The notes under the pieces are model-generated. The model made no database searches. It saw nothing but the letters and a program-made list of their open reading frames with translations, and was not told where the DNA came from. From NCBI RefSeq assembly GCF_001589285.1, contig NZ_JEMA01000444.1, positions 1 to 64,000 of the forward strand: 64,000 nt of DNA, read 5' to 3'. Below, piece after piece: positions 34,183 to 42,867 of the stretch; the first letter of the stretch is position 1, and each line of letters starts with the position of its first letter. This stretch comes from Sorangium cellulosum (GTDB lineage Bacteria; Myxococcota_A; Polyangia; Polyangiales; Polyangiaceae). The translations under genes and the position numbers were made by a program.

Positions 34183-35445
34183 TCAGGCGTCGGGGCGGCG
34201 CGGGGGCGGACCCCAGGCGACGTCGAGCCGGGTGAGCCCGCGCACGAGGAACGCCGGCAAGAAGCTCGGCGGCCCCTCGCCCGCGAGGCGCATGTCGGGG
34301 AGGCGCTCGCGCAGCACCTCGATGGCGATCCGCGCCTGCGCTCGCGCCAGCGCGGCCCCCGGGCAATGGTGGATACCCGACCCGAAGCTCATGTGTCGCT
34401 CGCCCGCCTTGCGCGCCAGACAGAACTGCTCCGGCGCTTCGAAGCGCTCCTCGTCGTGGTTCGCCGACGCATAGACCAGGTACACCCGCGCCCCCGCCGG
34501 GATCCGCACGCCCCCTACCTCGACGTCGCGCTTGCAGACCCGCGGCAAGCCGTTCACCGGGGGCTCCACCCGCAGGGCCTCCTCGACGGCGGCCGGGATG
34601 CCGGCAGGATCGCGCAGGATCGAGCGCCACGCCTCGCCGTCGCGGAGCAGGAGCCATACCGCCGTGCCGAGGAGGTGGGCCGTCGTCTCGCCGGCCGCGT
34701 CGATGAGGCTGATCACGAGGTTCATGATCTCGACGTCGCTGAGCGGCGGCTCGCCCTGGATCTGCACGTCGATCAGCGCGCTCACCAGGTCGTTGCGGCG
34801 CTCACGCCGCCGCGCCCGCACGAGTTCGATGATGTGATGCTGATACGCGGCGCGGGACCGCGCGCAGGCGACCTGCTCCTCCTCGGGCATGGGCCGGGTG
34901 ACGAGCGCGACAGCGTCGTCGATCCAGCGCCGGATCTGCGGCAGATCGTCGAGAGGCAGGCCGAGGATGGGAGAGAGGACCAGGAGCGGCATCGGCTTGG
35001 CGAACCGGCTCACGAGATCCGCGCTCCCATCGCCGGCGAAGCCGTCCACGAGCTCGCCCGCAATCGCGCGGATGCGCGGCTCGTGGGCCGCTGTGCGCCG
35101 CAGATCGAGGACCTGGTTCACGAAGGCGCGCAGGCGGGTGTGCACCGGCGGGTCGTCATTGATGATCCGGCCTTCGATCGGATACCCCTCGGCGGCGACG
35201 CGCGCGGCCGCGGGACAGAGCTCGAGGCCGCGGAGCGCGCCGTGTGACGAGAAGTCGGCCGTGTTCCGCGCGATGCGCTGCACGTCTTCGAAGCGGGTGA
35301 CCACCCAGAGATCGAGGACCGGGCTGTAGAAGACCGGCTCGCTCCGGCGAGCCCGGGCATAGAAGGGATAGGGGTCGTCCTTGTGGGGCGAGACGAACGG
35401 GTTGTAGGAGTCGCCGACGCGCGCCCCTTCAGGATTGGTGCTCAT
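34183..35445 (-). CDS. Cytochrome P450 (420 aa)
   Basis: The bacterial class P450 pattern is complete. The oxygen-binding I-helix is LISLIDAAGETTAHLLG (AGxxT), the K-helix ExxR lies in AAVEEALRVEPP, and the heme loop is FGSGIHHCPGAALARAQARI with the iron ligand Cys361. No membrane anchor is present, so it is a soluble enzyme needing ferredoxin partners, none of which is encoded nearby. A 5' fragment of a B12-radical SAM gene lies just upstream on the same strand, suggesting that the P450 once belonged to a larger biosynthetic set. Substrate unknown. Confidence 0.93.
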   Translation of the reverse strand: MSTNPEGARVGDSYNPFVSPHKDDPYPFYARARRSEPVFYSPVLDLWVVTRFEDVQRIARNTADFSSHGALRGLELCPAAARVAAEGYPIEGRIINDDPPVHTRLRAFVNQVLDLRRTAAHEPRIRAIAGELVDGFAGDGSADLVSRFAKPMPLLVLSPILGLPLDDLPQIRRWIDDAVALVTRPMPEEEQVACARSRAAYQHHIIELVRARRRERRNDLVSALIDVQIQGEPPLSDVEIMNLVISLIDAAGETTAHLLGTAVWLLLRDGEAWRSILRDPAGIPAAVEEALRVEPPVNGLPRVCKRDVEVGGVRIPAGARVYLVYASANHDEERFEAPEQFCLARKAGERHMSFGSGIHHCPGAALARAQARIAIEVLRERLPDMRLAGEGPPSFLPAFLVRGLTRLDVAWGPPPRRPDA

Positions 35446-35538
35446 GGGAGGGCCATGGTATCACGCCACGCCCCGCTGTCGCTCCGCTGCGGGCGCCGAC
35501 CGCCCCGCGGAATCACCTCACCACGTGGTGAACCAGGC

Positions 35539-35754
35539 TCAGGAGTTGGCGCCGGCGCCGGCGTGGAAGCAATGGCCACCGTTGTCCGGCGCGGCGTCGA
35601 CGGGGACGGGGCGCACCTGCTCGTGGAAGAGCTCGACCTCGTGCTCCGGCGGGGTGATCGCCGCGAGGTGGATCCCGGTGACCGGCGGGACGAAGTGGAA
35701 GCGGTGCCCCCTGCAGTAGCGGGGGACGTAACTCACGATGATCCTCACCTTCAT
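35539..35754 (-). pseudogene. N-terminal fragment of a B12-binding radical SAM protein
   Basis: The frame starts MKVRIIVSYVPRYCRGHRFH with FVPPVTGIHLAAITPPEHEV, the opening of the cobalamin-binding domain of B12-radical SAM enzymes (P-x-GxxxLAAxTP). After VELFHEQVRPVPVDA it breaks off into unrelated residues and stops. The ATG follows AGGAGG, so a 71-residue product could still be made. The radical SAM Cys motif is gone. Confidence 0.6.
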
Positions 35755-36022
35755 GGGCGCCTCCTCGGGAGCATGCGCCCCATCGGACCGGACCCGCGAT
35801 GACGACGTGGATCCGCGGGCGGGCGGAGATCCGATGAGGCGCGCTCAGAATAACGGGAGGCGGCGCGGGGCGATTCCAGCAGCGGGAGGAGCTACCGTGG
35901 AGGGACGGTGGTAGGAGCGTGCGGGAGCCGAGGAAGCGATGGGTCCCGGAGACCAGAGGTCTCGCTGCCGGGGTAGGTTCCTGGCTACACTCGAGCCAAG
36001 GACTGTGGAGGGCGGAATTTCA

Positions 36023-36427
36023 ATGCGCGTTGATAAGATCAATCCATCCGGCGTCCATCAGACTCCCGGCTATCACCACGTCACGATCGTCGAGGCGGGC
36101 CGGCTGGCCTTCCTCGCCGGTCAGTGCCCGCTCGACCTCGAGGGCAACCTGGTCGGCGCGGGCGACCACCTCGCGCAGGCCGACCAGGTGGCGGCGAACG
36201 CCCTGACCGTCCTGGCGGCGGTCGGGGCGCAGCCCGCCGACGTGGTGCGCTCGGTGATCTACGTGGTCAGCGACGACAACGAGGTGCTGGGCGCTGTGTG
36301 GCGGCGGCTGAACGACTCGGCGCTCGGCCCGGCATTCTCTGCGGCCAGCACCCTGCTCGGGGTCGCCTCGCTCGGCTTCACCGGCCAGCTCGTCGAGCTG
36401 GACCTGACCGCCGCCCTCCCCGGTTGA
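36023..36427 (+). CDS. RidA/YjgF/UK114-family protein (134 aa)
   Basis: The fold signature is clear: NPSGVHQTPGYHHVTIVEAG, RLAFLAGQCPLDLEGNLVGA, and ADVVRSVIYVVSDDNEVLGA with the central Arg. The protein ends in hydrophobic strands (SLGFTGQLVELDLTA). RidA proteins form trimers and deaminate reactive enamine/imine intermediates of PLP enzymes; relatives act in catabolic pathways. The usual C-terminal Glu-containing motif is altered to QLVELDL. I use the ATG after GGAGGGCGG. It stands alone. Confidence 0.88.
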   Translation: MRVDKINPSGVHQTPGYHHVTIVEAGRLAFLAGQCPLDLEGNLVGAGDHLAQADQVAANALTVLAAVGAQPADVVRSVIYVVSDDNEVLGAVWRRLNDSALGPAFSAASTLLGVASLGFTGQLVELDLTAALPG

Positions 36428-36482
36428 TCCAGCGGCGCCCGGACCGGCCGGCTGCCGGGCGTCGACGTCGTGCAGGTGCCGA

Positions 36483-36665
36483 GGCGAGACGAAGAGTGAC
36501 GGCCGTTCGATCGTAGACCCCTACGCCTGCCCCTGGAACGATGTTGAGCATGTCGTGGGCTTCGAGCCGAAAGTCCCCCTCCCTGCGCGAGAGCCACCCA
36601 ACGAAGGGGCTCACCGCAAGCCTGGGCTCGATCCCGACCTGGATCCCGCCCACGCTCGCGCCGCC
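36483..36665 (-). pseudogene. Possible C-terminal fragment of an outer-membrane beta-barrel protein
   Basis: The leftward frame reads GIQVGIEPRLAVSPFVGWLS, GDFRLEAHDMLNIVPGAGVG and VYDRTAVTLRLA. This has alternating hydrophobic/polar strands as in the end of a barrel. No start, signal or upstream part is visible. It fills most of the 386-base interval before the next gene; the rest shows nothing. Confidence 0.35.
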
Positions 36666-36813
36666 GCTGCCGACCCCGGGGGCCCCGACCTCGCCGCGCG
36701 CTCGCCGGGGGCTCGCGAGCCCGTCGAGCCGCCGCCGCGTCACGAGCCGCCGGCGATCGAGGAGACGATCGCCTCGCCGGAGCGCGCGTGAACGGGGTAG
36801 AGTCGCGGTCGCG

Positions 36814-37479
36814 ATGGGGCGCGTCACCTGGGGCGCAGGCAACGTGATCGACGTCGAGACCCGCAGGGGACTCTTCGTCCTCGCGCAGATGTGCAGGTCT
36901 CCCTACCTCCTCTTCTTCCGTCACTTCCGCCGGGATCGCGACTGGCAGGGGACACGGCTCGCCCCGACGGACATCCTGTTCTGCACGGCCGTGACCCGGC
37001 AGCTCCTCAAATCGAGCACGATCGGTCGGGTCAAGGGCGTGGCGCCGTTGAACGTCGACCTCCCGACCGTGTGGATCCACCCCGACGCGACGAGCCGGCG
37101 GGTGACTGTGTGGGAGGGCACCCCCCACGAGCGCTCGTTCATCACGATCGGTCGCGGCGGGGCGCTCGTGCGCAAGGACGTGAACCGTCACGCCGGAGGT
37201 CCGTTCAAGCATCCGAGCGGCGTTTTCGACGAGATCCTCGAGCCGTCGATCGCCGACATCGAGACGATCGAGGGGCACGAGCTCACCTCCCTCGCCGTCT
37301 TCCCGCTCCTCCAGGAGCGCCTGTTCCTCTGCCATGGCGCGGGCGAGAGCGTCGATCCCGAGAAGCACCTGCTCTTCGATCTCCCCATGCCCCTCGCCTT
37401 CGAGCCCTATATCGCGCTCATCGCGGCGTCGACGGAGGAGGAGCGCCGCGTGTTGCAGCGGCGATACGTCGCCGCGTAG
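36814..37479 (+). CDS. Hypothetical protein (221 aa), possibly Imm26-like
   Basis: The ATG at 36814 opens MGRVTWGAGNVIDVETRRGL and FVLAQMCRSPYLLFFRHF. This resembles the start of Imm26-type immunity proteins, in which a GxGDVFxIPxxxGxxxxxxVL strand pair opens the domain. The middle has LAPTDILFCTAVTRQLLKSS and a basic, strand-rich segment; the end is helical. No signal peptide or membrane part. The next gene follows after 58 bases on the same strand. If Imm26-like it would neutralise a polymorphic toxin, but no toxin gene is nearby. Function uncertain. Confidence 0.6.
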   Translation: MGRVTWGAGNVIDVETRRGLFVLAQMCRSPYLLFFRHFRRDRDWQGTRLAPTDILFCTAVTRQLLKSSTIGRVKGVAPLNVDLPTVWIHPDATSRRVTVWEGTPHERSFITIGRGGALVRKDVNRHAGGPFKHPSGVFDEILEPSIADIETIEGHELTSLAVFPLLQERLFLCHGAGESVDPEKHLLFDLPMPLAFEPYIALIAASTEEERRVLQRRYVAA

Positions 37480-37537
37480 ACCTCGCGCGTGCGCGGCCCC
37501 GCGTCGCGCGCTGACGCAGAATATAGGATCGACAACA

Positions 37538-39439
37538 ATGCGCAACATGCCCAGCATTCACGCCGGAACGGTATCCATGAGCATCTTGCTCTTCTCTCGG
37601 ATGGCCTCGGCGTGGACGCACAACGAGCACACGCGCATGACCGCGATGGCGCTCCGGGACGAGACCAGGATAGCCTCGCATGCTTTCCCCGAGCAATTGC
37701 ACGTGCCGCCCCTCGACACGTCGGCGCGGCGAGCGCTCGCCTCGCTCTGGGACGCTGCGCGCAGGGCCGATCCTCTTCGTTCGAAGCGACTCTGCGCAAC
37801 CATCGACAAGGACGAGCTCAGCGATGGGCACCCGCCTACCTGCATCAGCTTCGCTTCACTGCCCGCGTTCGCCGCGGATCACACATGCTCTGCGAGCGAT
37901 CTGGGGAAGATGATCGCAGCGAAGGACAACTGGCCGCAGCAGGTGCTGGGCGTGGCTCAGCAGTTCGACATGAAGGTCCGCGACATCGAGATATCAGACG
38001 TCGGCGACGCCGAGAGGAAGGCCGAGATCGCCAACGCACGCCGCGATCAGGATCTTTACCTCTTGGCCGTCGACGATCAATACGTGTCACGCGCGAAGGA
38101 CAACCGCTCCCACTTCCAGCTGTCGCGGAGGGCGAACGTGACGACGCTTGGCACCTATCTGGCGCAGGCGCTGGAGGCCGGGAACCAGATCAACAGCGCC
38201 GCGCTCTACGTCATCTATCACCAGCGTGCGCTCCGCTCCGCCGCCGCGGCAGCGGGCGCCCAGATGGCGGGCGATCTCGCGTGGTCCGCCGTGCTCAACG
38301 AAGCCTACGCGCTCCACTTCCTTCAGGACGCGTTCGCAGCGGGGCACATCGTCGGCGCGTCCGCGTCGAACGAGCCCGATGGACTTCGCCTCGGGACGCA
38401 CGACTACTACTCTGGGCACGGTTTTCCGATGACGACCTGGACGGGCCGCACCTACCCCGGATTCGGAGACGGCTTCGCGACCGAGGATGACTACGTGCAC
38501 ACAGCGACGGCTGTCCGCGAGAGCCTGCGGCAGCTCGCCAGAGCGGCCGGGGCCGTGGGCCGCTGCTCGGGCGCCGCGGAGACCAGGGCAGGGCTGTGCG
38601 CCGACGAGCTCGCGGCGCTCAACGCCGTCGGCCTCCGCCAGATCAACAGCTGCGCTTCGGAGAACATCGTGCCGGCTGGCGTGTCTCGCTTCGCGGAAGC
38701 GCCCCTCGTCCACGAGGTCCTGATCCATACACCGGTCCCCGCGCTGCGGGAGCCGCCTCCGCCCATGTTCGTCGGCGAGAACGGCGTCTTCATGCTGGCA
38801 AGCGCCGCCGTCACGGTCGGCGCACCGCTGCACCGCGTCGAGCCTGGGGTCACGTCGGCCCGCTTCCTCGCCGAGACCACCATGACCCTCGGCATGGGCT
38901 TCGCGACCGACGGTGTGACGAGCGGCCACCGAGATAGCGCGCTGTTCGGTGGTCTCGTCGGGGCCTCCCAGATGCGCGGCAGCGGCTCGCGTCTCGGGGT
39001 GGGAGTGAAAGTCCGATTACCTTATGTGCTCTTTCCTGCGGATGTACCGCTCTGGCCGCTGTACGCGCTCGTGCGTGGCTGCGGATCGTTCAGCGCGTGC
39101 TTGGCCCATTTCGCCGAGCGGGGGACCCGTGCGTCCAGTCTACTCCCCCTCGGTGTTCTCCCCCCGATCGAGGTGCAGTTCACCGAGCGCACGACATTCA
39201 AATTCGATGTCGGCCGGGAGGTATCGGCGCTCGTGCTCTTCGATCCAGACGCAGGGGGCTACGCCGGCTGGGAAGTAGCGGTCCCCTACGCGACGTTCCG
39301 GACTCACTGGTTCGATCGCGACATCGCCGGCGACGATCTGCTCGGGATCTCGCTGCGATTCGGGGACGATCGCGCGTATGGCTGGTTCGTAGGTCCGAGC
39401 ATCACGTACACACGCATCGGCCGCTGGTATACACGCTAG
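37538..39439 (+). CDS. Secreted protein with S1/P1 nuclease-phospholipase C-like metal motif (633 aa)
   Basis: A weak signal peptide (IHAGTVSMSILLFSRMASAW) is followed by WTHNEHTRMTAMAL, so a Trp and His lie at the mature N-terminus as in zinc-dependent phospholipase C and S1/P1 nuclease folds. The core metal motif is ALHFLQDAFAAGH with H260, D264 and H270 (HxxxDxxxxxH), and another His lies in GTHDYYSGHG. Residues about 420-633 are beta-rich and of unknown type. This supports an extracellular trinuclear-zinc hydrolase, but substrate class is open. It is longer than either family because of the C-terminal part. GC is slightly lower than average. Confidence 0.65.
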   Translation: MRNMPSIHAGTVSMSILLFSRMASAWTHNEHTRMTAMALRDETRIASHAFPEQLHVPPLDTSARRALASLWDAARRADPLRSKRLCATIDKDELSDGHPPTCISFASLPAFAADHTCSASDLGKMIAAKDNWPQQVLGVAQQFDMKVRDIEISDVGDAERKAEIANARRDQDLYLLAVDDQYVSRAKDNRSHFQLSRRANVTTLGTYLAQALEAGNQINSAALYVIYHQRALRSAAAAAGAQMAGDLAWSAVLNEAYALHFLQDAFAAGHIVGASASNEPDGLRLGTHDYYSGHGFPMTTWTGRTYPGFGDGFATEDDYVHTATAVRESLRQLARAAGAVGRCSGAAETRAGLCADELAALNAVGLRQINSCASENIVPAGVSRFAEAPLVHEVLIHTPVPALREPPPPMFVGENGVFMLASAAVTVGAPLHRVEPGVTSARFLAETTMTLGMGFATDGVTSGHRDSALFGGLVGASQMRGSGSRLGVGVKVRLPYVLFPADVPLWPLYALVRGCGSFSACLAHFAERGTRASSLLPLGVLPPIEVQFTERTTFKFDVGREVSALVLFDPDAGGYAGWEVAVPYATFRTHWFDRDIAGDDLLGISLRFGDDRAYGWFVGPSITYTRIGRWYTR

Positions 39440-39451
39440 CGATAGCGAGGG

Positions 39452-40321
39452 TCAGCGCGAGAGCGCGCGGGCCAGGAGCTCGCGCAGCCGGCGCGGAGGA
39501 CGCCCCAGGAGCTGCTCCAGCGTGGGATCGACGCGCGCGAACTCCCCCCGGCGGCTGGCGACGAACATGCCGAGGGTCAGGTCCTGGATGCGCTCCGGCA
39601 CGCCCCGCGCGGCGAGGCTCGCGCGGTACGCGTCGTCGGGCACGGTGACGCGCTTCATGGCGCGGCCCGCGATGTCGGATGCGATCGCGGCCAGGTCGGC
39701 GAGATCGAGCGCCTCCGGGCCGGTGAGGGCCGGGGTCGGCCCCTCGAAGCGGGTCGCCTCCGCGGCAAGGACGATCGCGTCGGCCTCCGCGAGGTCCTCG
39801 CGCGCCGTCCACGAGACCTTGCCGTCCTCGGGCGCGACGAGCTCTCCGCTCGCGAGCGCGCGGCGCACGAGCTCGACCGCTGTCGCGGCGTAGAAGCCGT
39901 GGCGAAGCGACGTGAACGGCATCCCCGCGGCCTCGAGCAAGGGCTCGGTCGCCGCGTGGTCGTGCATCGGCGGGAACGCCGACGTCGCGCTCGCGCCCAT
40001 GTGGCTCGTGTAGAGGACCCGCCGCGCGCCGGCCTCGCGCGCGGCCGCGAGGGCCGCGCTGTGCTGGGCGATCGGGTCGCCGCCGGACGCGCGGGCGTTC
40101 GACGACACGATCAGCACCTGCGACGCGCCCTCGAACGCGCCGCGGAGGCTCGCGGCGTCGTCGAAGTCGCCGCGCCGGACGCGCACCCCGCGCGAGGCGA
40201 GGTCCTCGGCCTTCCTCGGATCGCGCACGCTGACGCCGATCCGGCCCGCGCCGACGCGCTCAAGCAGGCGCTCCACGATTCCATGGCCGAGCTGGCCCGT
40301 CGCTCCGGTGACGATGATCAT
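39452..40321 (-). CDS. NmrA/NAD(P)H-binding atypical SDR (289 aa)
   Basis: The Rossmann start MIIVTGATGQLGHGIVERLL carries the TGATGxLG nucleotide motif. RVRRGDFDDAASLRGAFEGA and RVLYTSHMGAS follow, as in QOR2/NmrA-like quinone reductases or redox sensors. No classical YxxxK pair is seen. I start at ATG 40319-40321 because the glycine motif should begin within ten residues. It is divergent from a TetR gene with palindromes in between, the common TetR-SDR layout. It ends 12 bases from the convergent secreted-hydrolase gene. Confidence 0.88.
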   Translation of the reverse strand: MIIVTGATGQLGHGIVERLLERVGAGRIGVSVRDPRKAEDLASRGVRVRRGDFDDAASLRGAFEGASQVLIVSSNARASGGDPIAQHSAALAAAREAGARRVLYTSHMGASATSAFPPMHDHAATEPLLEAAGMPFTSLRHGFYAATAVELVRRALASGELVAPEDGKVSWTAREDLAEADAIVLAAEATRFEGPTPALTGPEALDLADLAAIASDIAGRAMKRVTVPDDAYRASLAARGVPERIQDLTLGMFVASRRGEFARVDPTLEQLLGRPPRRLRELLARALSR

Positions 40322-40366
40322 GAGACCTCTTCCCTGGTCGCGGACCGCCCGCATCGCGGCCCTGTT

Positions 40367-40434
40367 ATCGATGATACATCGATCACGTTAGCACCGATTC
40401 ATACAGCTAACAAGAATCTGCTATCGCCGCTAAC
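40367..40434. promoter_or_regulatory. Operator-like palindromes between nmrA-like and tetR genes
   Basis: ATCGATG-ATA-CATCGAT (40367-40383) has perfect seven-base arms. GTTAGC-N13-GCTAAC (40387-40411) has perfect six-base arms, and a third GCTAAC half-site lies at 40429-40434. The GCTAAC sites sit in AT-rich DNA where both promoters must lie. Binding by the adjacent TetR protein is the likely role. Confidence 0.6.
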
Positions 40435-40455
40435 AACGTCGCGGTAGGCAGGGAC

Positions 40456-41184
40456 ATGGGTCGGCCGCTGCCCCCCGTCGCCGACGACGTCGGCGGCCAC
40501 GACGTCGTGCGCGCGCGGATCATCGCGGCGGGCGCCGAGCTCCTCGCCGAGGGCGGCCGCGACGCGCTGACGACGCGCGCCGTCGCCGCCGCCGCGGGCG
40601 TGCAGGCGCCCACGATCTACCGGCTCTTCGGCGACAAGGGGGGCCTCCTCGAGGCCGTGGCCGAGCACGGCCTCGCGAGGTACATCGCGCAGAAGAAGGC
40701 GCATGTGCCGCTCGCCGATCCGCTCGAGGATCTGCGCGCGGGCTGGGACTTCAACGTCGCGTTCGGCCTCGCGCACCCCGCGATCTTCGCGATCATGAAC
40801 GGCGACCCGCGCCCGGGTCAGCGCTCGCCGGTCGTCGCCTCCGGCCTCGCGATCCTCGAGCGGCGGATCCAGCGGCTGGCCCAGGCCGGGCGCCTGCGGG
40901 TCCCCGAGGAGCGCGCCGTGAACCTGGTGCGCGCCTCCGGGGTGGGGACGGTCCTTGTCCTGCTCGGCATGCCGGAGGACCGCCGCGATCTCGGCCTCTC
41001 GGCCGCCGCGCGCGAGAGCGTGATCGCGGCGATCACGTCCGCCGAGCCGATCACGGGCCGTCCCGGCGCCGCGGAGGCGGCGATCGCGCTGCGGGCCTCG
41101 CTCGACGACGCCGCGGCCCTCACCCCGGGCGAGCGACACCTCCTCACCGAGCTCCTCGATCGCCTCGCGCGCTCGGGCGCGTGA
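40456..41184 (+). CDS. TetR-family regulator (242 aa)
   Basis: The DNA-binding part reads [38 protein letters not shown] and [15 protein letters not shown], a standard TetR helix-turn-helix (residues about 18-65). A helical ligand domain follows. It is divergent from the NmrA-like gene, with three GCTAAC-type half-sites and a second palindrome in the gap. The last 48 codons have a near copy at 48117-48263. Probably represses the NAD(P)H-binding protein and itself. Confidence 0.9.
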   Translation: MGRPLPPVADDVGGHDVVRARIIAAGAELLAEGGRDALTTRAVAAAAGVQAPTIYRLFGDKGGLLEAVAEHGLARYIAQKKAHVPLADPLEDLRAGWDFNVAFGLAHPAIFAIMNGDPRPGQRSPVVASGLAILERRIQRLAQAGRLRVPEERAVNLVRASGVGTVLVLLGMPEDRRDLGLSAAARESVIAAITSAEPITGRPGAAEAAIALRASLDDAAALTPGERHLLTELLDRLARSGA

Positions 41185-41185
41185 G

Positions 41186-41380
41186 CTACGGGACCCAGCC
41201 CGGCAACGCGGCGGCCTGCTTCACCCACCTCGCCATCTGCGCCTCGTCGAGCTTGTCGCCCTCGTGGACGTCGATCCAGCGCGCTTCCTTGCTGCGCTGT
41301 CACCTTGACGTAGCGGGTCATGACATGGAACGACAGGAACCATCCCTGGCCCTCGACGCCGCACAACGGGGAGTTGTGAT
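41186..41380 (-). pseudogene. DUF1801-like C-terminal fragment with a frameshift
   Basis: The leftward reading gives CGVEGQGWFLSFHVMTRYVK with VTAQ, then after a frame change SKEARWIDVHEGDKLDEAQM and ARWVKQAAALPGWVP followed by a stop. This is the end of DUF1801-type proteins (RWLDIHEGDxLDExQMxxWVKQAAxLPGW). N-terminal sequence is missing. It abuts the tetR stop tail to tail. Confidence 0.6.
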
Positions 41381-41456
41381 TCCCAACGACAGCGGGTGAG
41401 CCGCGCGCGCCGGCCGGCGCTCGTCGGCCCCAGCCGCCTGTCAGGCGCGCTGACCC

Positions 41457-41930
41457 TCAATAGGCCGCCCCATCCTTGTGCTGGAACTGCCACTTGCCGT
41501 CAGGCCCCATGACCGCCTTCAGATCGTCGTCCGGGTACGACCCGGAGTCGCCCGGCAGACGATCTCCGACCTCCAGGTACACGACATCCTCCGTCGACCG
41601 GTTCACCAGGTGATGCCCGTCGGGATCTCCCCCCTTGAACCCCATGCACATGCCGGGGTGGAGCGTTGTCTCTCCGGCATCGGTGATGAGGGTGGGATGG
41701 CCCGAGAGAATGTAGATGAGCTCGTCCTGGACCGAATGCCAGTGACGAAGAGCGGACATGGCGCCGGGCTTCAACGTCGTGCGGTTCACGCCGAGGTTCC
41801 TGAGCCCGAAGACATCACCCAGGGCCTGCTTCTGCCGGCCGGCGACGCGGTCGGCGAACGGCTCCGGGTAGTTCGATGGTCTGGCTCGGGGAGGGACTTC
41901 CGAGGCGATCACTGGACCTGGCTTGGTCAC
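41457..41930 (-). CDS. Cupin protein (157 aa)
   Basis: The domain contains SALRHWHSVQDELIYILSGH, the first cupin motif with HxH and Glu, and TTLHPGMCMGFKGGDPDGHH, the second motif with the last His. It ends with an EVGDRLPGD and DGKWQFQHKDG tail typical of sugar-isomerase-like mono-cupins near 160 residues. The GTG start (41928-41930) is preceded by AGGAG and overlaps the stop of a 47-codon frame by four bases. Cytosolic. Substrate unknown. Confidence 0.85.
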   Translation of the reverse strand: MTKPGPVIASEVPPRARPSNYPEPFADRVAGRQKQALGDVFGLRNLGVNRTTLKPGAMSALRHWHSVQDELIYILSGHPTLITDAGETTLHPGMCMGFKGGDPDGHHLVNRSTEDVVYLEVGDRLPGDSGSYPDDDLKAVMGPDGKWQFQHKDGAAY

Positions 41931-42070
41931 GTGCCTTCTCCTTCGTTCTTGAGAGCCTCGGCGGCCTCGTCGGCGGCTGCGCCCAGGGGTGAGGATCGAT
42001 CGGCCCCGACGTCGTCCTCGCCAGGCCTGGAGATGACGGGCACCTTCGGCTTGCTCTCTGGCCCGCTCAT
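41927..42070 (-). CDS. Small acidic protein translationally coupled to the cupin gene (47 aa)
   Basis: A short ATG frame opens MSGPESKPKVPVISRPGEDD, continues ADRSSPLGAAADEAAEALKN and ends EGEGT. Its TGA overlaps the cupin GTG (GTGA). An AGGA lies ten bases before the ATG. The composition is acidic and disorder-prone with one possible helix. The overlap suggests a genuine leader-like gene rather than chance, but codon evidence is thin at this length. Confidence 0.45.
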   Translation of the reverse strand: MSGPESKPKVPVISRPGEDDVGADRSSPLGAAADEAAEALKNEGEGT

Positions 42071-42390
42071 GTGCGAGGTCCTGTCGGTGGCCGCGCCATT
42101 GTGCCACGTCGCGGGCGGGATCGGAACCCGGTCTGCTGGAGCGGCCGCTCAAGCCCACCTCCGCGCTCCGCGCCCGACGACCGGGACCGCGTCGGAGGCC
42201 CGCGGGGCTGGCTGCGCTGCTGCCGCGCTGCGTCCCAGGCGACGACCCCGCGGCCGTTGTCGTAGACTTCGGGACGTGCCCAGCTTCTCGCTCCTGGTGA
42301 CCGAGCTCGTCAAGCGGCCTCCGAGCTCCCGCGCGCGCTCGCCGGCGCCTCGGAAGGGCGTGGAGATCGCGTGAGGGACAGGGAGGACGC
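42071..42390. other. Divergent intergenic region, nothing recognised
   Basis: 320 bases between the small leftward frame and the AraC-type gene. It should contain promoters for both directions. No clear operator or gene remnant was found; a ribosome-binding site (GGGAGG) lies before 42391. Confidence 0.35.
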
Positions 42391-42867
42391 GTGAGCCAGG
42401 ACCCCGAGCTGCTGCGGCGCCTGCTGCGCGCGAAGGACCGGATGGACGCCGCCTCGCACGAGGAGTGGCCCGTCGCGCGGCTGGCGCGCGTGAGCGGCGT
42501 CTCCGAGGCCCACTTCGCGCGGTCCTTCAAGGAGGCCTTCGGCGTCCCGCCGCATCGGTACCTGCTCACGCGGCGGATCGAGCGGGCCACGGCGCTGCTC
42601 CGCGAGACCGACCTGTCCGTCACGGAGATCGCGTTCCAGACGGGGTGGAAGAGCCTTGGCACGTTCGGGCGCACCTTCCGCGACGTCACCGGGGAGAGCC
42701 CGGGCGTGATCCGGGCCCGCGAGAGGGCCGCTCCGCACGACCTGGAGAGCGTGCCCGCCTGCTTCCTGCGCGCCGCCCACCGGCCGGACCTCACGATCGC
42801 AGTTTCGGAGAAGCGACGGCAGGAGGCGGATGGTACGAACGGGTCAGACGAAACGGAGGTTCCATGA
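42391..42867 (+). CDS. Short AraC-family regulator without sensing domain (158 aa)
   Basis: The protein is little more than the double helix-turn-helix: WPVARLARVSGVSEAHFARS with FKEAFGVPPHRYLLTRR, and LSVTEIAFQTGWKSLGTFGR with TFRDVTGESPG. A 40-residue tail follows. The GTG start is preceded by GGGAGG. Its stop overlaps the following VOC gene start (ATGA). AraC-VOC pairs with this overlap occur widely in actinobacteria and myxobacteria, with the small regulator controlling its own operon (established pattern; ligand unknown). Confidence 0.88.
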   Translation: MSQDPELLRRLLRAKDRMDAASHEEWPVARLARVSGVSEAHFARSFKEAFGVPPHRYLLTRRIERATALLRETDLSVTEIAFQTGWKSLGTFGRTFRDVTGESPGVIRARERAAPHDLESVPACFLRAAHRPDLTIAVSEKRRQEADGTNGSDETEVP

